NCBI GenBank assembly: GCA_031292275.1
Contig: JARLHL010000100.1
Coordinates: forward strand, 50,157-114,156
DNA: 64,000 nt
Origin: Desulfocapsaceae bacterium
Lineage (GTDB): Bacteria; Desulfobacterota; Desulfobulbia; Desulfobulbales; Desulfocapsaceae
Direction of reading: 5' to 3'
Part shown: positions 1 through 8,133 of the stretch, piece by piece
Layout: the number at the start of each line of letters is the position of its first letter
Position numbering within the stretch: the first letter of the stretch is position 1
Translations under genes and position numbers: made by a program
The notes under the pieces: model-generated
Seen by the model: the letters and a program-made list of their open reading frames with translations, nothing else
What the model was told of the DNA's origin: nothing
Database searches by the model: none

Positions 1-260
1 TTTTGATCTTTCCATGGACGACATTGAGCCTCCACTTCGATCGTAATGTCTTGACCATTTGCACCAAATTTGGAGCGAGCCATAACACAAAATTGCTTTG
101 GATGGGAATAAACATCCGATGACGGCGTTACGATGATGTTCTCAATAATCGGAAAATTTTCCTTATCCGTTCCAACCTGTTCAGTAGATTTGATACGTCC
201 TGAAATCCAAAAAACGCCTGGTTTTTGATTGGGTATTTTTTGCGATTTGTTTTCATCCAT
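1..260 (-). CDS. Hypothetical protein, partial (C-terminus off the left edge)
   Basis: An open frame of 86 codons starts at the ATG at 258-260 and runs off the window. A strong ribosome binding site (AGGAGG) lies just upstream of the start. The protein begins MDENKSQKIPNQ and is polar, with a beta-rich-looking stretch and no membrane segment. Its size, context and composition would fit a small phage-type single-strand DNA-binding protein, but I see no diagnostic motif, so this is only a guess. It belongs to the AT-rich block that ends at the tRNA-Glu fragment at 2800. The in-frame ATG at 254-256 is a less likely start because it is further from the ribosome binding site. Confidence 0.6.
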   Translation of the reverse strand, partial: MDENKSQKIPNQKPGVFWISGRIKSTEQVGTDKENFPIIENIIVTPSSDVYSHPKQFCVMARSKFGANGQDITIEVEAQCRPWKDQ

Positions 261-325
261 GGTTTTTCCTCCTGGTTTTTCCTTTGTGTTTTGATATCAA
301 ATTGCTTTAATGTCTAAAATGGGAC

Positions 326-514
326 TTAAAATTTGAAGTTTTCAGTATTACGAAGCCGGATAGTTACGTTCTGATCACAAGAGCGAAATCTCGATTCAAC
401 TAATCTGACCAAAGGGGAATACAGAAACACTTCGGTCAATTTGGAAGCATTGTTTGGTAAGGTGCAATTAAAGCACTCTTCAGGAGTAACGGACTTTGTT
501 TTCTTGATTCGCAT
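326..514 (-). CDS. Small hypothetical protein (62 aa) of the integrated element
   Basis: The start ATG at 514 is preceded by AAGG at a suitable distance. The product is basic and contains two cysteines near the middle (ECFNC) that could bind metal, but no family is recognisable. It lies upstream of the partial gene at 1-260 on the same strand and diverges from the XRE regulator at 585, an arrangement common in small temperate phages and plasmid-like elements. Low GC matches the rest of the block. Function unknown. Confidence 0.5.
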   Translation of the reverse strand: MRIKKTKSVTPEECFNCTLPNNASKLTEVFLYSPLVRLVESRFRSCDQNVTIRLRNTENFKF

Positions 515-584
515 TTTGGTTACCTTAGTTTGATAAGTTTTATAATTTATTCATGACTACATTTTTAATACATTCGATTTAGCT

Positions 585-1070
585 ATGTCAACACATAAAA
601 ATATAGAAATAGAAAAAATTGGCGAAAAAATAAGATTATTCAGGAAAGAAATGGGAATGAATCTTATTCAATTTGCTGATTTAATTGGGATTAAACACAG
701 CTCACTGTCAAATATAGAAAACAACAAAACAAAACCATCGGCAGAAACCCTTTCAAAGCTATGTATTTATACAAACATAAATATTGAATGGCTTTTAGCA
801 GGTGAAGAAAAAGAAAGGATAGAAAGGAATCCAGCAGAGAATCAAAATCAAACAAAAACACCACGATTTTTCACTCCAATAATCGGTGAAATTGAAATGT
901 GGTTAAAGGAAGCTACAGGAAAAGAACCAATGATGGCGTCATGGTTTGCGGTCGAATTAAAAAAGAAGTTTCCAGAATTTAAAGAATGGTGCGAAAAAAA
1001 GAGGGATTCTTTATCAAATGAAACATTACACGATAATAAAGAACCAGAAATAATAAAGAAAGTATCTTGA
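585..1070 (+). CDS. XRE-family transcriptional regulator (phage repressor-like)
   Basis: The 161-residue protein carries an N-terminal Cro/CI-type helix-turn-helix at about residues 12-70 (IRLFRKEMGMNLIQFADLIG, then SSLSNIENNKTKPSAETL), followed by a polar lysine/glutamate-rich tail without a recognisable domain. It is transcribed divergently from the small minus-strand genes at 1-514, so it probably controls the intervening region, as repressors do in small prophages. No clear Shine-Dalgarno precedes the ATG. The AT-rich composition (poly-A and Lys/Asn/Ile-rich) differs from the genes after 2800 and fits recent acquisition. Confidence 0.8.
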   Translation: MSTHKNIEIEKIGEKIRLFRKEMGMNLIQFADLIGIKHSSLSNIENNKTKPSAETLSKLCIYTNINIEWLLAGEEKERIERNPAENQNQTKTPRFFTPIIGEIEMWLKEATGKEPMMASWFAVELKKKFPEFKEWCEKKRDSLSNETLHDNKEPEIIKKVS

Positions 1071-1120
1071 ATAAGCACAAAACAGCTAATTTTTCAATAC
1101 TATAATGAGCAATATTATTG

Positions 1121-1741
1121 CTATAGCTGTGTTTTTTTGACGCTTTTCACTTCAGCCCTTCTAAATTTTCTTTCACTGCCATCAAATTTCAAAACAGTTA
1201 TAATGCCATCATTTTCGGTAGCATTTTGGGTTATTAAATTTTCACCACTTATAAGTTGGATAATATACCAATAGTCACTTTTGTTTATATTATGAGTTGA
1301 AAGATTCTCTTTAACTATTGAAGAATCTTTAAGAAAATTTTGATTGATTTCATCTTTTTTAGAATGTTGAACATTATTTTGAGGTATGGATTGTGAAATA
1401 ATACTATTCGGAACAACTGAAGAAGAGGCTGAAGCTATTTGTGGTTCTTTTAAATGAACGGTAGATTTTCCATAAGGTGATACACTAATAAAAACAAACA
1501 ATACAAAAGAAAAACAAACACTTATAATAGCAATTGATAAGACAAATAAGAAAATATTTCTTTGTAAATAAAAAGACTTACGCTTTGTTATTTCTGAAAA
1601 AAATTTACTAAAATTAATGCCAAAATCCTTACGATTCTTGTCTGCAAAGCTATGTCCATAATAACGATTGAATATGAAAATCAATGCAGTTGTTAAAGAA
1701 CCAACAAAATAACCAGTAAAAAGTAAATGATATGCACTCAC
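1121..1741 (-). CDS. Hypothetical two-helix membrane protein
   Basis: The best start is the GTG at 1741, preceded by GGAGG at five bases; an in-frame TTG at 1753 lies upstream but has no ribosome binding site of its own. There are two strongly hydrophobic segments: residues about 5-25 (LLFTGYFVGSLTTALIFIF) and about 65-90 (FLFVLSIAIISVCFSFVLFV). A Ser/Asn-rich linker and a C-terminal small domain follow, probably outside or in the periplasm. No homology is recognisable to me. The gene is very AT-rich and opposes the XRE gene end to end. It is likely cargo of the integrated element. Confidence 0.6.
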   Translation of the reverse strand: MSAYHLLFTGYFVGSLTTALIFIFNRYYGHSFADKNRKDFGINFSKFFSEITKRKSFYLQRNIFLFVLSIAIISVCFSFVLFVFISVSPYGKSTVHLKEPQIASASSSVVPNSIISQSIPQNNVQHSKKDEINQNFLKDSSIVKENLSTHNINKSDYWYIIQLISGENLITQNATENDGIITVLKFDGSERKFRRAEVKSVKKTQL

Positions 1742-1940
1742 AATCTCCTCCAAGACATTTGTGCTTGATGTACTTTGAATGTACTTTTTTTCAAATAATA
1801 GAGGAATATTAGGCTGAATACAAGTTAGTAAGTACTCATTTTAACATAACAAGGCTTAAAGGAGAGCGCTAAATTCCGGCCTTTCGCACCGATAATACTG
1901 GTTCTAGTGGTCAAGCGAGGGAAATATTAGTTGCAAAGTG

Positions 1941-1968
1941 TTGACAAATATGTCAGCATTCATAATAT
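1941..1968 (+). promoter_or_regulatory. Probable promoter and operator of the toxin-antitoxin pair
   Basis: A consensus -35 TTGACA (1941-1946) is followed at 16 bases by a good -10 TAATAT (1963-1968). The -35 is part of a perfect dyad TGACA-AATA-TGTCA (1942-1955), the kind of site an antitoxin repressor would bind. The -10 abuts the chosen toxin start, so the transcript could be nearly leaderless. Alternatively the true start is the upstream TTG at 1931 and this resemblance is fortuitous. Confidence 0.45.
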
Positions 1969-2311
1969 GAAAAATACACGACCTATTTCATGGATTAAAG
2001 CGGCACGAAAAGACTTCGAAGAATTTCCTAACGATGTGCAGGGCGACATGCTGAGTGCGCTTACGGTTGCCGCAGAAGGTGGTAAATCCGACAATACCAA
2101 GCCATTCAAAGGTCTCGAAGGCGGTGTATTTGAAATCTCACTTAAGCATTTTGGGGACGCTTTTCGTGTTCTCTATGCCGTGAAAATCGGTTCAGATATC
2201 TGGGTAATCCACGCCTTTCAAAAGAAATCAAAAACCGGAATCAAAACACCTCACAACGATGTTGAAATTATCCGTGATCGACTGAAACGATTAAAAGAGG
2301 TTTTAAAATGA
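1967..2311 (+). CDS. HigB/RelE-type toxin (phage Gp49-like family)
   Basis: This is the toxin of a type II toxin-antitoxin pair, expected to be a ribosome-dependent or free mRNA endonuclease acting in the cytosol. The 114-residue protein has the family pattern: SWIKAARKDFEEFP at the N-terminus, then KPFKGLEGGVFEIS, FRVLYAVKIG and the C-terminal HAFQKKSKTGIKTP block. The stop overlaps the antitoxin start (ATGA), so the two are translationally coupled, toxin first, as in HigBA systems. I chose the ATG at 1967; a TTG at 1931 would add 12 residues outside the family core. The catalytic residues of this family are poorly conserved, so activity cannot be judged. Confidence 0.85.
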   Translation: MKNTRPISWIKAARKDFEEFPNDVQGDMLSALTVAAEGGKSDNTKPFKGLEGGVFEISLKHFGDAFRVLYAVKIGSDIWVIHAFQKKSKTGIKTPHNDVEIIRDRLKRLKEVLK

Positions 2312-2619
2312 ACGATAATTTTGAATTGATACGCGGCAGCGGGAATGTTTTCCATGATTTCGGTCGAGCAAACGCTGGTCTTGAGCAGGTACGCGCCATT
2401 CTTGCCGCGGAGATCGTACGCACACTCGACGCGCGGGGCCTTTCGACACGCGAGGCCGAAAAGTTAACAGGTGTATCGCATTCAGAGTTTTCACGCATCC
2501 GTAATGCGAAACTTGGTCGATTCACACTTGATCGGATGATTACAATCCTTGGAAAACTTGATGAAGACGTTGAAGTAAATGTCACCTTTCGACCACATTT
2601 CACCTGTGCTTCGATATAA
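2308..2619 (+). CDS. HigA-type XRE antitoxin
   Basis: This 103-residue DNA-binding antitoxin partners the toxin immediately upstream, overlapping it by four bases. A helix-turn-helix is visible at about residues 40-75 (LSTREAEKLTGVSHSEFSRI) followed by the DRMITILGKL helix and a beta-type C-terminal stretch (DVEVNVTF), the usual layout of the small HigA2/HTH_37 antitoxins. It should neutralise the toxin and repress the shared promoter. GC is higher here than in the genes at 1-1750, so the pair may have a different history from the rest of the element. Confidence 0.85.
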   Translation: MNDNFELIRGSGNVFHDFGRANAGLEQVRAILAAEIVRTLDARGLSTREAEKLTGVSHSEFSRIRNAKLGRFTLDRMITILGKLDEDVEVNVTFRPHFTCASI

Positions 2620-2751
2620 CCTGTTTTTCTCCTTGATCGGTTGGGGGCCTGTCTGGGGGCCTCTTGAGTTTTTCTGTATGCTTTTACCTGCTAATATTGC
2701 CCTGTGATGAACAGTAAAAACGCATGGTGGATAAGTCTTGATTGCGTCAGA

Positions 2752-2800
2752 CCGACCTTTCACGCCGGCAACACCGGTTCAAATCCGGTTGGGGACGCCA
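2752..2800 (+). other. tRNA-Glu 3' fragment, probable attachment site (attR-like)
   Basis: The sequence reads as the 3' part of tRNA-Glu: anticodon arm 2752-2768 with loop CTTTCAC (anticodon TTC at 2759-2761, one A-C mismatch in the stem), a short variable region, T arm ACCGG-TTCAAAT-CCGGT (2773-2789), the acceptor half TGGGGAC (2790-2796), discriminator G and CCA (2798-2800). The bases before 2752 do not match a tRNA 5' half: there is no acceptor partner GTCCCCA and no D arm. Integrases commonly target tRNA 3' ends and leave such a copy, so this marks the right end of the element at 1-2800. The intact tRNA-Glu would lie to the left of the window. Confidence 0.8.
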
Positions 2801-2890
2801 GATAATTTCGGTAATTTAGCGGATTATCAATAATGACCGATCTTTCTTCGGAGGTCTTTTGGAGGCTTTTCGATGAAAATGTACCATTCA

Positions 2891-2928
2891 AGCCGATCCG
2901 TGCCTCAATCACTGATCGGCTTTTTTTT
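2891..2928 (+). terminator. Rho-independent terminator
   Basis: A perfect eight-base stem AGCCGATC (2891-2898) pairs with GATCGGCT (2914-2921), with a 15-base loop and a run of eight T at 2921-2928. It lies 90 bases beyond the tRNA-Glu fragment and was probably the terminator of that tRNA transcript before integration. Confidence 0.85.
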
Positions 2929-3097
2929 CGTTTGGTGGATCATCTTTCAGTTGTTAAATCGCAACGCCGAGAACGTGTAAACCCCGGTTAATCCAGCGCA
3001 TTACTTTATTGGACATGTGTATTATATAATCCGGCAAAGCGTTTGAGGAACGCACTCACACCGCATGCCTGAATCTGCGGTGCGCCTTGAATCCCTT

Positions 3098-3922
3098 TTA
3101 CTTTGAGGACCGCTGCATACCTGCCAAGAAAACTTGCGGTTCCTTACGAGCAGCGCAGTTGTCAGTTAGCCAGGCGGTGATCTTTTTCATCATCTCGTCA
3201 TCCCAATACCTGGACTCTGTTGGACAGTTCTTGATGCAAGCGCAACAGCGAATGCATCGATCAATTGCTGTTGCCACGCTTTCATTGACTGAGATTGCCG
3301 CAGTCGGGCATACTGCGGCGCACGTACCGCAAAGCGTGCATGTTTGTTCTTTTGTCTGTGGCGTAACAGGCATGGAGCGGACTCCGCCTTCGTAGGGGTA
3401 CCTGCCGGGAATGTTGAGTTCCACGTGGGCATCGACAGATGGGAGCATTTCGACTGTCTTTTTGATCCTTGTTCCAAATTCCATGGCCTTTTGAACATCC
3501 ACACTATCCGGACGACCATTGGCTATAGGGGCATCCGCGGTTGCAAAAGAGTGCTCGCCAATGAATGCACCACCAGCAACCGGACAACAGCCCAACTCGA
3601 TTGCAAGGTTGTTCAATTCCAACAATGAATCCTCAAAATCGCGGTTCCCATAGACAACCACGGACACCGCCAGGGTCTTGCCTGGTTTGAGTTGTTTGAA
3701 TCGTTTGATTGCTTCAGCCGGCAAACGGCCCCCATAAACCGGAGATCCAAAGATGATAAGCTCATCGGAAAGGGATGGAATTACACTGCTCCCTTCATCC
3801 GGAAGTGTCAAATTGTAATGCTCGACATGTTCGGCATTAAAACCTTTCGCTAAGCTTTCCAATACCTTCTGCGTGGTACCGGTGGGCGAAAAATAAATGA
3901 GCTTTATCTTCTTAATTTTCAT
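3098..3922 (-). CDS. EFR1-family flavodoxin/ferredoxin fusion protein
   Basis: A cytosolic electron-transfer protein of 274 residues. The N-terminal half is flavodoxin-like with the FMN phosphate loop SPTGTTQ (residues 12-18) and the strand IIFGSPVYGG. The C-terminal half carries two [4Fe-4S] ferredoxin motifs, CTLCGTCAAVCP and CIRCCACIKNCP, near residues 195-240. This is the domain order of the EFR1 family found in strict anaerobes. The start at 3922 has a good AAGGAG site. It stands alone between the terminator at 2928 and an intergenic region, so the redox partner is not indicated by context. Confidence 0.9.
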   Translation of the reverse strand: MKIKKIKLIYFSPTGTTQKVLESLAKGFNAEHVEHYNLTLPDEGSSVIPSLSDELIIFGSPVYGGRLPAEAIKRFKQLKPGKTLAVSVVVYGNRDFEDSLLELNNLAIELGCCPVAGGAFIGEHSFATADAPIANGRPDSVDVQKAMEFGTRIKKTVEMLPSVDAHVELNIPGRYPYEGGVRSMPVTPQTKEQTCTLCGTCAAVCPTAAISVNESVATAIDRCIRCCACIKNCPTESRYWDDEMMKKITAWLTDNCAARKEPQVFLAGMQRSSK

Positions 3923-4316
3923 TTTGTCTCCTTCGGGACACGGGGGGATAGAATTTTACGCGTTAACGTGCTGACGAATACAAGACACCCGATATTACAT
4001 ACAAACTTCAGATTTCGCAGCATATTCAACTGGCAGATGTCTGAGGGTTCCAGGGCAACGCATATCGGGTCTGCTGATTGTGCTGTCCTGCATCTCAGCC
4101 TCCGCACCCTTAATTCTGCAACAAAACGTCAGGAAATTACACAGAAACATTAATTATTCAACCCGCCGAAACAGGTAGACGGGTTCTTCTGCCGATTTTC
4201 GCCTCCGGTTACAAAATTATGTCCAGATAAGGCGAGTCCGCTGACATGAGCTGGAAAAAGTATGCATGTTATTCCGTTTGCTGTTTCAGCAAATTCTTGG
4301 AAAATTGTCCGGCAAT
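3923..4316. other. Intergenic region, no gene seen
   Basis: About 390 bases separate two minus-strand genes. There are short open frames but none with a ribosome binding site or coding character. A small hairpin AACCCG (4160-4165) / CGGGTT (4180-4185) lies here without a T-run on either strand. The promoter of the EFR1 gene should lie just above 3922. Confidence 0.5.
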
Positions 4317-5885
4317 TCACTTCCATTCCAACAAACGCCGTTGCCCTGATAGAGAGCGGACATGAGTCGCATCATGTCCCACTTCAAGACAGCCTAAATA
4401 TTTACCCTGTTTATTCCATAAGGCCAGATATTGGATGTGGATAAATTTTCCTCCGAGTTCCAGCCAGAATTCTGCATTTTTCCGTTCCCCTTTTTTGAAA
4501 GCATCGAGTATCTCGGTCACCATGTGAACGGATTTGGGTGGGTGGCAGTTTTTGACATCACGGCCAATAACTGATGCGCTCCGAGGAAAAATTCGATGAC
4601 TGCTATCCGAATAATAGGCGACCTTGTCGTTTGCATCGACAAAGCTTATATCAAGAGGCAGATTGCACAGCATCTCATTGATCACTTCCAGGGGGAGTCG
4701 GCCTATTGCGAGGTCGATTTCGCCAGTTGATGCGAATTCGGACACCTGAGCCATAACGGCGGCCGTCCATGCATTTCCGGGCTGCACATCAAATGCGTAC
4801 CCGATCTCGTCATCCCCGAGGCGGCAGCGACTCCAATCTGCTTCGGTTAAGGTCTGCAGGGTCATCGGAAACAGAATCTGCTCTTCCTTCTGGATCATAT
4901 CCTCAACTGATTCGGCGAGATCCAATAAAGCATTCCTTGCTGCAGTTCTCTCTCCACCGGCCAGTAATTCTCCGGTCAGACGAAATTTGCTCCGAATATC
5001 ATCATGCACTTCCCACATGACTTTCCCTGGGGCTTCAATACCATGCTGCTCCAGAAGGGGGAAAAGCTGATTTTCTTTCCGTATATAGTGGAGATCAACA
5101 CCTGCGAGTTCCTTTTCAAGGGAACGAAGATGATTTACGACAAAGGACCAGATCGTCTCGCCAGGTTCCTCGCCCATCCTTTGCACCTCTTGTTTTATGG
5201 CGGCGGTGAGTTCCCTGGCCTTCTTGTTTTCTTCCATGGAGGTATGGACAGGATGTCCCGGGGGCATTGACGGCACCTCTTGACGCTCCAGTGCATTCTG
5301 GAACAGAGCGACGTGATGATTACACAGTTTTTTTATTTCCGATTCTGGTAAGCCCTCATTGACCAGAGTCTGTTCCAGTGAGGCTATCTCTTGAGGTGTT
5401 ATATCACCGACGGTCTGTTCAAATTTCTCCTGGACTTGCTTGAAATCAGTACCATTGTGCAGTTCCAGGAGTATTTCTTTGAGCAATACCAGGCGTTGTT
5501 CGTCTGAGAGTTTCCCCTCTTTTTTTTCATATTTCTGCACAGCCGGTGGCACTATCTCGACGCTTTTCCCTGTTGATGACATAATTTTTCCTGCGATGAA
5601 AAGCATAAGTTCAAGAATATCTTCCTTCCCCAATTCCGCTGCTTTCTCAAGAGTCGCGATTCGTCCCATCGTCTGACGCAATACTGGGTTTTTCAGCTTT
5701 TCGAATGCCTTGTTGCGCTCTGCCAACCGTTCAATAAGAAAAGGAAATTCCTTCACCAAATTATAAATTGTCGTTTCTTTTGCAAGCAGCATCGCCGCCT
5801 CCACTGGCATAATTTCATCCCTCAAGCTGACATATTGCTGAAAAGATGGCAACAGGTAGTCAGTTCCTTCCAGGAGCCATTTCAT
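4317..5885 (-). CDS. DUF438 - hemerythrin - PAS protein
   Basis: A cytosolic 522-residue protein with the family's usual order: a DUF1858-like helical region (about 35-100), a DUF438 region (about 130-205), a hemerythrin-like HHE domain (about 215-355) and a PAS domain (about 390-510). The HHE part keeps the expected metal ligands in HPVH, NHLRSLE, HYIRKENQLFP, HDDI and KEEQILFP, so it can be expected to hold a di-iron (O2 or NO sensing) site. The PAS section begins near LPLDISFVDANDKV. Such proteins are common in anaerobes and are thought to sense oxygen or NO; the output partner is unknown. The start at 5885 has an AGAGG site. It is not in an operon. Confidence 0.88.
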   Translation of the reverse strand: MKWLLEGTDYLLPSFQQYVSLRDEIMPVEAAMLLAKETTIYNLVKEFPFLIERLAERNKAFEKLKNPVLRQTMGRIATLEKAAELGKEDILELMLFIAGKIMSSTGKSVEIVPPAVQKYEKKEGKLSDEQRLVLLKEILLELHNGTDFKQVQEKFEQTVGDITPQEIASLEQTLVNEGLPESEIKKLCNHHVALFQNALERQEVPSMPPGHPVHTSMEENKKARELTAAIKQEVQRMGEEPGETIWSFVVNHLRSLEKELAGVDLHYIRKENQLFPLLEQHGIEAPGKVMWEVHDDIRSKFRLTGELLAGGERTAARNALLDLAESVEDMIQKEEQILFPMTLQTLTEADWSRCRLGDDEIGYAFDVQPGNAWTAAVMAQVSEFASTGEIDLAIGRLPLEVINEMLCNLPLDISFVDANDKVAYYSDSSHRIFPRSASVIGRDVKNCHPPKSVHMVTEILDAFKKGERKNAEFWLELGGKFIHIQYLALWNKQGKYLGCLEVGHDATHVRSLSGQRRLLEWK

Positions 5886-6192
5886 AAACAGTACCTCTAA
5901 GCATCTCTTCTTCAGGCGCTATTTGTGACAAAGTCTCTTTTTGAACAGGTGGGACAATGGTATCCCCAATTCTCCTCCTCTTCGTAGCCTCAATAATTTA
6001 AGAGGTGAATTGAGCGAGGTCAATGTTTGGCGCCCCTAAACGGCAAGATCCAACGTCCTGGGAAACATGATTAGGAGAGATACCATCGTGTGACGGCACA
6101 CAGGGTTATGAGCAGGAAAGGACCGATATTTTGCGGGTTCGCAGCAAAAATCATTCTATCCCCGATTTTGATGGGGGGGAAGGAGAAGGATT
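5886..6192. other. Intergenic region, nothing recognised
   Basis: About 300 bases between two minus-strand genes. The upstream part should hold the promoter of the DUF438 gene. I see no terminator, RNA or repeat. Confidence 0.4.
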
Positions 6193-6750
6193 TCATATTA
6201 TTCTCATCGGCCGGAGTTTTTGTAAAAAATACCACAAAGAGGATAAACCAGGACCCCCGAAAAATAAGAGTAAGCCTATAATGACCTGAACGGCCATGCC
6301 AAATGCGTATGCCCAGGAACCGGCTGAGATTTCTCGTCTGATTGTTTCCACTCCGGGGTTTTTTAATGCCTGAAGATTCGCCGCAAATTGTACGAAATGC
6401 GGAATTGCAGTGACGACCATAATAAGACCAACGACGGAGAAGGCGATGGATTGAATATTTTTTGCCGTCAGCTCCGCATTTTCAATTATCAACTCATCTT
6501 TTGTGATCATTTGTCTTGCCAAGGATTTACTGAAAATAATAAAACAGAGGCCGACCAGAATGAGCAGACCGAATGAAATGAGAATTCCGATTAATATAAA
6601 ATCAGTTTCCATTGGCCCATTGTCCATCTCTGTATTTAATCCTCGCATGGCAGCGACATGAAATACGTCCCGGAGCTGAGGAATAGCTTGAATAATTGCA
6701 TAAATTCCAGCCAGTTTTAAAGATAGTGAGGCTATTTGATTTTGATTCAT
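6193..6750 (-). CDS. Hypothetical four-helix membrane protein
   Basis: I chose the ATG at 6750 (MNQNQIASLSLKL) because GGGAG lies nine bases upstream; a longer frame up to 6843 lacks a site. The 185-residue product has four likely transmembrane helices: residues about 8-24, 45-68 (ILIGILISFGLLILVGLCFII), 95-120 and 150-175, with a short charged loop between helices 2 and 3. No domain is recognised. It stands alone. Confidence 0.65.
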   Translation of the reverse strand: MNQNQIASLSLKLAGIYAIIQAIPQLRDVFHVAAMRGLNTEMDNGPMETDFILIGILISFGLLILVGLCFIIFSKSLARQMITKDELIIENAELTAKNIQSIAFSVVGLIMVVTAIPHFVQFAANLQALKNPGVETIRREISAGSWAYAFGMAVQVIIGLLLFFGGPGLSSLWYFLQKLRPMRII

Positions 6751-7056
6751 TTTTATTATTCTCCCTATGAGCTCAAGTTGAACGACGCTCACGCAAATGT
6801 AGATATTGAGTTTCGATGGTATTTTCTGCTGTCGTTCCTGCAAACAGAGCGTTCAGGCTCATGTGCGGAAAAGCCCGACAAAATGAAACCTCTTTTTGGA
6901 GCGCCCTTGGTTTATTCTCCTTCATGCTATCAGCACTCCAGCGGAGATCGCCGATACCTGCCTTCCATTTGACATAATCCTGCAGAGCCGTATCGGAGCC
7001 ATTTGGAATACGCTCGGAATAGCCAAAAGCTGTCCAGATACCATGATCTTGCGCGT
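6751..7056. other. Intergenic region with an unassigned open frame
   Basis: On the minus strand a frame of 96 codons is open from 7063 down to the TGA at 6773-6775 and has a protein-like composition (for example GYSERIPNGSDTALQDYVKW). It has no start codon or ribosome binding site near its beginning and overlaps the downstream gene's promoter area. It could be a gene relic. I do not recognise it. Confidence 0.25.
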
Positions 7057-7284
7057 CTATTCTTCACTGTATCCGGGCTTGGTGGGCTTCTTTTGAGCCC
7101 GCCTCTCCTTCCAACCGTGTGCTTTGAAATTATTGATCAAAACGGTGGCCTGGCGGTTATTGAGTCTGGCTGCTGAATCGACCTGGAAATGCATTTGCAG
7201 AATATGACGGTAAGCCTCATCGGAGAGGGCGAGTTCTTTTTTGGCTATGTTGATTTTGGCCAGGGCTGTCTTTGATGGTGCCAT
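7057..7284 (-). CDS. GemA/Gp16-like phage protein (DUF1018), short
   Basis: The 75-residue product starts AKINIAKKELALSDEAYRHI, then has LNNRQATVLINNFKAHGW. This matches my memory of the N-terminal part of the GemA/Gp16 regulatory proteins of Mu-like phages. Those proteins are usually about twice as long, so this copy is probably truncated. No other Mu-type gene is visible around it, so it is most likely a relic of a decayed prophage or a domesticated fragment. No clear Shine-Dalgarno is seen in front of the ATG at 7284. Confidence 0.65.
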   Translation of the reverse strand: MAPSKTALAKINIAKKELALSDEAYRHILQMHFQVDSAARLNNRQATVLINNFKAHGWKERRAQKKPTKPGYSEE

Positions 7285-7935
7285 ATCTATACTCTTGGGT
7301 ATGGTTTTACTGCTTATGAAATGTTTCGCTTACAGCATTCGTTTGTATGGAATCATTTTCATTGTTGCGGTCAAATGAAAGGGGCTGGTTCATTTTTTTT
7401 CTTACATTTGGTCTGGTTTTTCAACCAGGGCCGGAATGATTCTGCCAAATCACGGCAAAATAAATTCAATTTCCTTGAGATTTCCTTGACTGGCATCCTT
7501 TTACCAGGACACTTCAGAGATGACGTGGTCGCCTTGAAAGCAGAGGCGTTCGCCCTTTTTTGGGACACCTCTTTTTCTTGTCGTGCAAACAGTTGCGGTT
7601 GCTATCTGGATTGATCTGAACGTCTCCGGTTTGACAAAGTTCGATGTTTATTCCTTTATCCTGCTCAATCTTGCCTTCAGTCTCCAGGCAGCCTATGCCG
7701 CTCCTTATTCTTCTTGCACAGACACGGCAGGAGGACCGCGATTAAACACATGGCATGCGCAGACGCACAATTTTGCCTGACAGGACAACGGCTCTGAAGA
7801 AACATACCGGCAAGATGATGCAGGTGACGTTTGTGAAATAAAAGAATATTTCTTGCTGACTGTTCGACTTTGCCATGATAACATGACTGGTCTGTAGACA
7901 CTGATCAGTCCATACCTTCAACAGGGATGGGCGGA
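7285..7935. other. Long intergenic region before the kup leader
   Basis: About 650 bases without a convincing gene. Short open frames exist on both strands (for example 7371-7568 minus, GTG start), but their ribosome binding sites are badly placed and no domain appears. The kup promoter should lie in the last part, upstream of the riboswitch. Confidence 0.45.
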
Positions 7936-8085
7936 TCCCGAAATGTCTCGGGCTGCCGAATCTCGTTCGGGAAAATGGGAGCGGGGGAACCAGGATTATG
8001 GGGCGTATCGCCGGAACTCGGCGTAGGGTGAACTCTTCCACCCAAGCCCGTCAGCTAACCTCGCAGGCATTGAAGGGAAAGCGTT
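7936..8085 (+). ncRNA. c-di-AMP riboswitch (ydaO/yuaA type)
   Basis: The conserved blocks of this riboswitch are present in order: GCTGCCGAA (7952-7960), GAGCGGGGGAACCA (7979-7992), a GGGGCGTAT stretch, GGGTGAACTCTTCCACC (8026-8042), and the highly conserved AAGCCCGTCAGCTAACCTCG (8044-8063) followed by CAGGC. In known cases it binds cyclic di-AMP and lowers expression of potassium transporters and cell-wall genes. It stands about 50 bases upstream of the kup start, exactly where expected. Boundaries are estimated by eye. Confidence 0.92.
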
Positions 8086-8088
8086 CTC

Positions 8089-8117
8089 TGTATCATGGAG
8101 ACTTTTCCCATGATACA
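8089..8117 (+). promoter_or_regulatory. Hairpin between riboswitch and kup start (candidate expression platform)
   Basis: A perfect ten-base stem TGTATCATGG (8089-8098) / CCATGATACA (8108-8117) with a nine-base loop ends six bases before the kup GGAG. It is followed only by TTATT, so it is not a classical terminator. It could control access to the ribosome binding site or work as a weak attenuator of the riboswitch. Confidence 0.6.
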
Positions 8118-8133
8118 TTATTGGAGATGCGCT

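Noticed and set aside
4160..4185. Hairpin AACCCG/CGGGTT as a terminator
   Set aside because: No T-run follows on either strand and it does not sit at the end of the adjacent genes.
6773..7063. 96-codon open frame on the minus strand with protein-like composition
   Set aside because: No start codon or ribosome binding site near its beginning and it overlaps the neighbouring gene region; kept only as a possible relic.
8095..8133. Upstream start for kup
   Set aside because: It would begin within the hairpin and has no ribosome binding site; the ATG at 8134 has GGAG.
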